Source: Bog-473 sp036502025 (lineage in GTDB: Bacteria > Actinomycetota > Acidimicrobiia > Acidimicrobiales > RAAP-2). From it: 64,000 bases of DNA. The position numbers and the translations under genes are program-made. Numbering within the stretch: the stretch's first letter is position 1; every line of letters begins with the position of its first letter. Shown here one piece after another: positions 59,098 through 64,000 of this stretch. The stretch covers positions 11,215-75,214 of the forward strand of contig DASXZJ010000090.1 in NCBI GenBank assembly GCA_036502025.1, given 5' to 3'. Under the pieces are notes generated by a model. That model had not been told where the DNA came from and searched no databases. It saw only the letters and a program-made list of their open reading frames with translations.

Positions 59098-60771
59098 ATG
59101 AGTACTGACGCTGACATTGTCATTCGCGGCGGGACCGTGATCGACGGGACCGGCGCCCCCGGGCGCCGGGCCGACGTGGCGGTGACCGGCGGGCGGATCA
59201 GCGGCATCGGCGACGGCCTCCGCGGCACCCGCGAGCTCGATGCGACCGGTCAGGTCGTCTCGCCCGGCTTCATCGACATCCACACCCACTACGACGCCCA
59301 GGTCTTCTGGGATCCCTCGCTCACCCCGTCCTCCTTCCACGGGGTGACCACCGTGGTGGCGGGTAACTGCGGCTTCTCCATCGCGCCGATCCGCCCCGAC
59401 GGCGTCGCGCTCCTCGCCCGCACGCTGCAGCACGTCGAGGACATGAGCTTCGACACGTTGGCGGCCGGCGTGCCGTGGGACGAGTTCGAGACCTTCCCCC
59501 AGTACCTCCATGCCGTCGAGCGTCGCGGCGTGGCTCTGAACTTCGCCTGCTACGTCGGTCACACCGCCGTGCGCCTCTATGTGATGGGCGACGATGCGTA
59601 CGAGCGCGCCGCCACCGACGACGAGATCACGCGCATGGCCTCGGTGGTGGCCGAGGCCATGGCGGGTGGCGCCGCCGGGTTCGCCTCGAGCTCTTCGCCC
59701 ACCCACAACGGGGACCACGGCCGGCCGGTGCCGTCGCGGGTGTCGGACACTGACGAGCTCCGCGCGCTCCTCCAGCCGCTGCGCCAGGCCGGCCGGGGCG
59801 TGGTGGCCCTGCTGCCGGGAGGCGTGATGAACCACCAGGAGGTGTTCGCCCTCCAACGCGAGATCGGGCGCCCCTTTACCTGGACGGCCCTGCTCACCGT
59901 CAAGGGCTACCCGTACCACGAGAAGGTGATCGCCGAGCACGATGCCGCCTGGGCCGACGGCGTGGAGGTCTGGCCGCAGGTGTCCTGCCGGCCGCTGGTC
60001 TTCCAGATGAACCTCTCCGAGCCCTTCACCTTGAACATGCGGCCGACGTTCGCCGCGCTGATGGGCAAGTCCAAGGACGACCGCACAGCCGCCTACCGGG
60101 ACCCGTCGTGGCGCGAGACCGCCTGGGCCGACGTCAGCGGGCGGCAGGGCGGCTTCCCGCTCAATTGGGCCAACATCTCGGTCGCCGAGTCCGCCTCCCA
60201 TCCCGACCTGGCCGACCGCCCGGTGATGGTGCTGGCCGAGGAGCGCGGCTGCACCCCGCTCGACGTCATGCTCGACATCTCGCTCGACGACAACCTCGAG
60301 TCGCGCTTCTGGTCGGTCCTGGCCAACGACGACCCCGACGCGATCGCGTGGCTCCTGCCCCGCGACAACGTGCTGCTCGGGCTGGCCGACTCGGGCGCTC
60401 ACGTCTCCCAGCTCTGCGACGCCTGCTTCTCGACGGACCTGCTCGGGAACTGGGTGCGCGAGCGGGGCGTGATGCCGCTCGAGCGCGCCATCCACAAGCT
60501 CACGGGGGAGCCGGCCGGGGTCTACGGACTGGCCGACCGTGGCACCCTCTCCGTCGGCGCGGCGGCTGACGTCTGTGTGTTCGATCCGACCACCGTCGCC
60601 CCCGGACCGTTGCGCCGGATCCGGGACTTCCCGGCCGACGGGGAGCGGTTGACGGCCGACGCGCCGGTCGGCGTGACCCACACGCTGGTCAACGGCGTGC
60701 CCATCCGGGTGGACGGGGTGGCCAGCGAGGAGGGCCTGGCCGCGCGCCCGGGGACGGTTGTGCGGAGCTAG
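59098..60771 (+). CDS. N-acyl-D-amino-acid deacylase family amidohydrolase
   Basis: 557 residues. The N-terminal beta-sandwich strand DIVIRGGTVIDGTGAPGRRA and the metal motif GFIDIHTHYDAQVFWDP match the D-aminoacylase subgroup of the amidohydrolase superfamily, as do the metal-loop Cys in VVAGNCGFSIAP and the catalytic Asp in GLADSGAHVSQLCD. The family deacylates N-acyl-D-amino acids, but many actinobacterial paralogues have other substrates. The ATG at 59098 has a GAGGAG site. The TAG stop overlaps the GTG of the next gene by one base, so the pair is cotranscribed. Confidence 0.85.
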   Translation: MSTDADIVIRGGTVIDGTGAPGRRADVAVTGGRISGIGDGLRGTRELDATGQVVSPGFIDIHTHYDAQVFWDPSLTPSSFHGVTTVVAGNCGFSIAPIRPDGVALLARTLQHVEDMSFDTLAAGVPWDEFETFPQYLHAVERRGVALNFACYVGHTAVRLYVMGDDAYERAATDDEITRMASVVAEAMAGGAAGFASSSSPTHNGDHGRPVPSRVSDTDELRALLQPLRQAGRGVVALLPGGVMNHQEVFALQREIGRPFTWTALLTVKGYPYHEKVIAEHDAAWADGVEVWPQVSCRPLVFQMNLSEPFTLNMRPTFAALMGKSKDDRTAAYRDPSWRETAWADVSGRQGGFPLNWANISVAESASHPDLADRPVMVLAEERGCTPLDVMLDISLDDNLESRFWSVLANDDPDAIAWLLPRDNVLLGLADSGAHVSQLCDACFSTDLLGNWVRERGVMPLERAIHKLTGEPAGVYGLADRGTLSVGAAADVCVFDPTTVAPGPLRRIRDFPADGERLTADAPVGVTHTLVNGVPIRVDGVASEEGLAARPGTVVRS

Positions 60772-61520
60772 TGGCGAGCGCGCCGCCGCCGGTCAGCCTG
60801 ACCTTCCTCGGCACCGGCAACTTCCTCACGCCGGGTCGCTACTGGAACAGCTTCGTCCTCGACCACGCCGTCCTGGTCGAGCCCTCCCCGACCGTCCTGC
60901 CGCACTTGCGCAAACTCGGCATCGGGGTCGAAGGCATCGAGACCGTGGTGATCTCGCACTTCCACCCCGACCATACCTTCGGGTGGCCGTTCCTCCTCTT
61001 GGAGGCGCTGTTCACCCGGGCGGGGCAGACCCTTCACATCGTCGGCCCCCCGGGGGTCGAGCGCTTCCTGGCCGACATGAACAAACTCGGGGGCATCCCC
61101 GACGTGCAGGCCGCCGCCTACCAGCGGCTGGATCTGAAATTCGTAGAGGTGGACGGCTCGTGGCAGACCGCCGGTTCGCTGCGCTTCCAGGCGATCGAGG
61201 TGGTGCACGTGCCGCACCTGCGCTGCTTCGGGTACCTCTTCGAGCGCGAGGGTCGGAACATCGGGTACTCCGGCGACACCACCTCCTGCCCGGGGTTGAG
61301 TGAGATCGCCGCCGCCTCCGACGTGCTGGTGCTCGAGTGCGACGGGCAGCACGCCCACCCCGGGCTCGCGGTCACCCACATGAGCGAGGACTCGGTGCGC
61401 GCCCTGCGGGCCGCCCATCCCGGGGTTCGGTTCATCCTCACCCACCTGGGCGCCGGCGTCGACGCATCGGCGATCCAGGACGTGTATGTCCCTGAGGACT
61501 TCGAGCGCCTGACTGTCTGA
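60771..61520 (+). CDS. metallo-beta-lactamase-fold hydrolase, RNase Z/lactonase-like
   Basis: 249 residues. The zinc motif is ISHFHPDHTFGWPFL, with the next His in VVHVPHLRCFG, an Asp in IGYSGDTTSCPG and the last His in HLGAGVD. The LGTGNFLTPGRYWNSFVLD start is typical of RNase Z-like or phosphodiesterase members. It is probably a small-ester or phosphodiester hydrolase acting with the upstream amidohydrolase, to which it is translationally coupled. It lacks the long exosite arm of true tRNase Z. The start is GTG at 60771. It ends 3 bases before the stop of the convergent permease gene. Confidence 0.78.
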   Translation: MASAPPPVSLTFLGTGNFLTPGRYWNSFVLDHAVLVEPSPTVLPHLRKLGIGVEGIETVVISHFHPDHTFGWPFLLLEALFTRAGQTLHIVGPPGVERFLADMNKLGGIPDVQAAAYQRLDLKFVEVDGSWQTAGSLRFQAIEVVHVPHLRCFGYLFEREGRNIGYSGDTTSCPGLSEIAAASDVLVLECDGQHAHPGLAVTHMSEDSVRALRAAHPGVRFILTHLGAGVDASAIQDVYVPEDFERLTV

Positions 61521-61523
61521 CGC

Positions 61524-62342
61524 TCAGGTGACGTCTTTGCGGAAGGTGGTGAAGTACCCGATGGTGAGGGGGACAATGCCCCAGCCCAGCATGGCCAGGC
61601 CACCGGCCCACCACTTGAGCAGCGCGAAGTTCAGGGAACTGCTCCCGCCGCCCTCCCCGAAGCCGGCGCCCCGGGCGATGACCCCGGCGAAGGACGCCGT
61701 CGCCTCATTGGGGAGCCAGTTGAGGTCGTAGTGGAAGATGAGGTTGACCAGGTACACGATCAACCCCTCGAGGATCAGCGTGCCGCCGATGGTCACCAGG
61801 ACGCCGGCGATCTGGTTCTTCACCAGGGTGCCGAACCCCAGGCCGAAGAGCGCCAGCAGGACGGTGGCCAGGACCAGTTCGGGCACCACCGCGCCCGCTT
61901 GATCCAGCACCGAGGCAACCGTCCCGCCCATCGCCGAGTTCCACGGGAGCCCGACCGCCGCCACCGCCACGAAGGTGATCACCGACATGGCGATGGCCCA
62001 GAACGCGGTGGAGACGATTTTGGCCACCAGGACGCGGCTTCGTTGGGGCGTGAGGAGGAGCGTCCCGGTGATGGTCTGGTGCCGGTACTCGGTGGTGATG
62101 CAGAGCACCCCGAGCAGCGGGGCCAGCAGGGTGACGCTGGAGAACCCGGCGCCGAGGAGCAGGCGTCGTTGGGAGAGCGTCGCCACGTGGGCGAAGGTCT
62201 GGGTGGGGAAGGTGTGCGATCCGGCTCTCAAGAAGGCCACCATCACGAAAAGCGAGGTCAGCGGGAGCGCCAGGAGCAGGACGACCCACATGCCGGGCAT
62301 GGTCTTCAGCTTCAGCAGCTCGGAGCGCACGGCCCGGGTCAC
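61524..62342 (-). CDS. ABC-2 type transporter permease
   Basis: 272 residues with six membrane helices. TRAVRSELLKLKTMPGMWVV at the N terminus and ITTEYRHQTITGTLLLTPQR after helix 2 are typical of ABC-2 permeases paired with DrrA/NatA-like ATPases. The start overlaps the stop of the ATPase gene by 4 bases, so the two form one exporter. The substrate is unknown (lipid, antibiotic or ion). Confidence 0.86.
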   Translation of the reverse strand: MTRAVRSELLKLKTMPGMWVVLLLALPLTSLFVMVAFLRAGSHTFPTQTFAHVATLSQRRLLLGAGFSSVTLLAPLLGVLCITTEYRHQTITGTLLLTPQRSRVLVAKIVSTAFWAIAMSVITFVAVAAVGLPWNSAMGGTVASVLDQAGAVVPELVLATVLLALFGLGFGTLVKNQIAGVLVTIGGTLILEGLIVYLVNLIFHYDLNWLPNEATASFAGVIARGAGFGEGGGSSSLNFALLKWWAGGLAMLGWGIVPLTIGYFTTFRKDVT

Positions 62343-63277
62343 GACGGAGCCCCCTGGTCCCCGAAGCCCATGCCTTCGGTCAGCGAGAGGAAGACCGATT
62401 CCAGATCGGTGCCCTCGTGCACCAGCTCGTACAGCACGATCTGGTGTTGAGCCAACAGCGGACCCAGTTGCTCGGGGGTGACCTGATGGACCGCAACCTG
62501 GTCTGAGGCCAGCCGGGTGAAACCGAGCGAGGCGTCGGCGAGCACGGTGGCGAGGCGGTCGCCTTCGGGTGTGCGGATCCGCATCGTCGAGCCGGTGAGG
62601 TTGTCGGTGATCGACTCGAGCGTTCCCTGCGCGCGCAGGCGGCCCTGGGAGACGATCACCACTTCGTCAATGGTCTGCGCCATTTCCGAGAGCAGGTGCG
62701 AGGAGACCAGGACCGTCTTCCCTTCTCCGGCGTAGTAGCGCATGAAGTCGCGCAACCAGGCGATGCCCTGGGGATCGAGTCCGTTGGACGGCTCGTCGAG
62801 TATGAGCACTTTCGGATCGCCGATCAGCGCGCCGGCCAGCTCCAGCCGCTGGCGCATGCCGAGCGAGAACCCGCCCACCTTGCGCTTGGCGTCGTCGTGC
62901 AGGCCGACCAGGTCGAGCGCGGCGTCGACGTGCTTGTCGTCCTGGCCGCAGGCCCGGGCCACCGTGCGCAGATGGGCCCGGGCGCGCCGCGAGGGGTGGA
63001 AGCTGGTCGCCTCCAGGACGGCGCCCACCTCGGTCGCCGGGTTGGGGAGCTCTCGATACAGGTGGCCGCCGATGGTGGCCCGGCCGGCGGTCGGTGCCAC
63101 CAGCCCGAGGAGCATGCGCAAGGTGGTCGTCTTGCCCGATCCGTTGGGCCCGAGGAATCCGGTGACCTTGCCCGGCTGGACCGTGAAGCTGAGGTCGTCG
63201 ACCGCGTGGATGGAGCCGAAGTGCTTGGTCAGCCCCGAGATCTCAATGGGCAGACCGGCCGTTGATGCTTCGGACAT
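62339..63277 (-). CDS. ABC transporter ATP-binding protein (ABC-2 exporter)
   Basis: 312 residues. Walker A GFLGPNGSGKTTTLRMLL, signature VGGFSLGMRQRLELAGAL, Walker B KVLILDEPSNGLDPQG and the H-loop VLVSSHLLSEMAQ are all intact. The C-terminal 90 residues form the accessory domain seen in DrrA-like ATPases. The start is set at ATG 63277 because TAACGT lies exactly 7 bases upstream; GTG 63301 would place that box inside the gene. It is the first gene of a two-gene exporter operon, just downstream of a TetR gene on the same strand. Confidence 0.92.
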   Translation of the reverse strand: MSEASTAGLPIEISGLTKHFGSIHAVDDLSFTVQPGKVTGFLGPNGSGKTTTLRMLLGLVAPTAGRATIGGHLYRELPNPATEVGAVLEATSFHPSRRARAHLRTVARACGQDDKHVDAALDLVGLHDDAKRKVGGFSLGMRQRLELAGALIGDPKVLILDEPSNGLDPQGIAWLRDFMRYYAGEGKTVLVSSHLLSEMAQTIDEVVIVSQGRLRAQGTLESITDNLTGSTMRIRTPEGDRLATVLADASLGFTRLASDQVAVHQVTPEQLGPLLAQHQIVLYELVHEGTDLESVFLSLTEGMGFGDQGAPS

Positions 63278-63284
63278 CGCAGGC

Positions 63285-63290
63285 ACGTTA
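63285..63290 (-). promoter_or_regulatory. -10 box TAACGT, leaderless, for the ABC exporter operon
   Basis: Minus-strand TAACGT, 7 bases, ATG at 63277. It decides the start against the longer GTG form. Confidence 0.48.
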
Positions 63291-63343
63291 GCCCCTGGCA
63301 CCGGCCCGATTCGGGTCGTGGGGCCCTGCTCGAAGCGGCCGGC

Positions 63344-63943
63344 CTAGTGGTGGGTGAGCTCGTCGGGCAGCAGCAGGTGCACCGAGACTGCGAGCTCGTC
63401 GTAGACGCGGGCCATGGTCGACCATCCGTTGATCCACCCGACCAGGGCCGAGTACCAGACGTGCCCGATCATGCGGGCCCGCTCGGACATGTCGGGTACC
63501 GGCGGATCGCCCATGGCCCGGGCGATAATGCCCTCCATCAACAGGGTGATCTGCTGCTGGCAGCCCACCGCGGCCGGGTCGGGCGAGGACAGTGAGGTGA
63601 ACACGGCCGCCACCAGGCGGGGTTGGCGTCCCATGGCCCGCAGCGCGCGGTCGAGCACGTCGAGGACGCGGTCGCCGGCGTGCTCGCCCCGCGGCGGGTG
63701 TTGCCCGATCCGCGTGTCGAGGAGCTCGACCCAGTGCACCAGGGTGGCCGCCAGCAGGTGGTCCTTGCTGGTGAAGTAGCGGTAGACGGTGCCCATGGCC
63801 ACATCGGCCCGGGCGGCCACGTCCCGCATCTGCACGGCCTCGTAGCCCCCGTCGAGCCCGAGCGACATGGCCGCGTCCACCACTCGCTGGCGCCGGGCCT
63901 GCTGAGCGCGTGTGAGGGTGCGCGGCACCGGGCGGTTGGCCAT
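63344..63943 (-). CDS. TetR-family transcriptional regulator, KstR-like
   Basis: 199 residues. The N-terminal helix-turn-helix contains GGYEAVQMRDVAARADVAMG followed by TVYRYFTSKDHLLAATL, which is close to KstR, the mycobacterial repressor of cholesterol catabolism. The ligand-binding half also has KstR-like spacing (MEGIIARAM, HVWYSALVGWINGW). Sterol- or acyl-CoA-responsive regulation is therefore plausible, but no sterol-degradation genes are nearby except one crotonase. The start is ATG at 63943 with TAGGGT 8 bases upstream. Its stop lies 66 bases before the ABC ATPase start, whose promoter it may also control. Confidence 0.85.
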   Translation of the reverse strand: MANRPVPRTLTRAQQARRQRVVDAAMSLGLDGGYEAVQMRDVAARADVAMGTVYRYFTSKDHLLAATLVHWVELLDTRIGQHPPRGEHAGDRVLDVLDRALRAMGRQPRLVAAVFTSLSSPDPAAVGCQQQITLLMEGIIARAMGDPPVPDMSERARMIGHVWYSALVGWINGWSTMARVYDELAVSVHLLLPDELTHH

Positions 63944-63951
63944 GAGCGTGT

Positions 63952-63957
63952 ACCCTA
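63952..63957 (-). promoter_or_regulatory. -10 box TAGGGT upstream of the tetR gene
   Basis: Minus-strand TAGGGT, 8 bases, ATG at 63943; at the long edge of the leaderless spacing. The remaining 43 bases to the window end show no further feature. Confidence 0.4.
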
Positions 63958-64000
63958 CTCGCCAGGGATTTCTCCCTTCCGAAGTGGCCCGGGGACCCGA

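Noticed and set aside
1..64000. Search for tRNA, rRNA, CRISPR arrays, insertion sequences, phage genes, defence systems or biosynthetic clusters
   Set aside because: None recognised by reading; gene content is housekeeping, respiratory and envelope-related. A covariance-model scan would be needed to exclude small RNAs.

Overview
This 64 kb window comes from the chromosome of a very GC-rich actinobacterium. The best guess is a member of the Acidimicrobiia. The evidence is a bcc-aa3 respiratory chain in the actinobacterial order (ctaE-qcrCAB), an SCO6745-family protein, a KstR-like TetR regulator, HemY/HemH/HemE haem genes, a choice-of-anchor/IPT secreted protein and a cell-wall enzyme with the Gly/Tyr/Trp repeats I associate with that class. 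The assignment is inference; no rRNA or tRNA gene was seen. Coding density is extremely high, no gap exceeds 300 bases, and no insertion sequence, prophage, CRISPR array or defence island was found.

Layout. 1-4763: the 3' end of hemL, a degenerate PD-(D/E)XK nuclease-like protein, a repeat-bearing L,D-transpeptidase, a GNAT acetyltransferase and an APH-fold kinase. 4765-22250: a geranylgeranyl-reductase-family flavoprotein (probably acting on menaquinone) divergent from a complete 14-gene nuoA-N operon in which almost every junction is a 1-8 base overlap. 22247-27547: a PPOX/FDOR protein, two secreted envelope proteins, a membrane GAF-GGDEF diguanylate cyclase and a PadR/HAAS-PASTA pair. 27548-31465: a 1050-residue phosphoesterase-like/MprF-like membrane fusion with a coupled 39-residue zinc ribbon, and a HAD protein that may be preceded by a leader peptide. 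31456-36721 (minus strand): ybjQ-hemE-hemH-hemY-lnt operon. 36843-44344: helD, then ctaE-qcrC-qcrA-qcrB plus an SCO6745-family gene. 44377-50912: a DUF2510 metallopeptidase, an MFS exporter, a cupin and ctaC-ctaD-ctaF. 50988-63943: metallo-beta-lactamase proteins, tatA, a CopD-like protein, a crotonase, a GH1 glycosidase, DedA, an alpha/beta hydrolase, a D-aminoacylase-type amidohydrolase, an ABC-2 exporter and the KstR-like regulator.

Functional theme. Most of the window builds and feeds one electron-transport chain: haem synthesis (hemL, hemE, hemH, hemY), quinone maturation (the reductase at 4765), complex I (nuo), the cytochrome bcc complex and cytochrome aa3. Cell-envelope genes surround it (two L,D-transpeptidases, Lnt, the MprF-like fusion, TatA).

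The most notable non-annotation signal is a recurrent promoter architecture. At least twelve genes have a TANNNT box ending 6-8 bases before the start codon, implying leaderless mRNAs. In the PadR case the box sits inside a near-perfect inverted repeat. In the HAD case the implied leaderless start is a 13-codon leader peptide whose stop overlaps the gene's ATG. Other points worth checking are a Ser in place of the catalytic Cys of Lnt, missing metal ligands in the phosphoesterase part of the MprF-like fusion, and a probable CTG start codon after qcrB.
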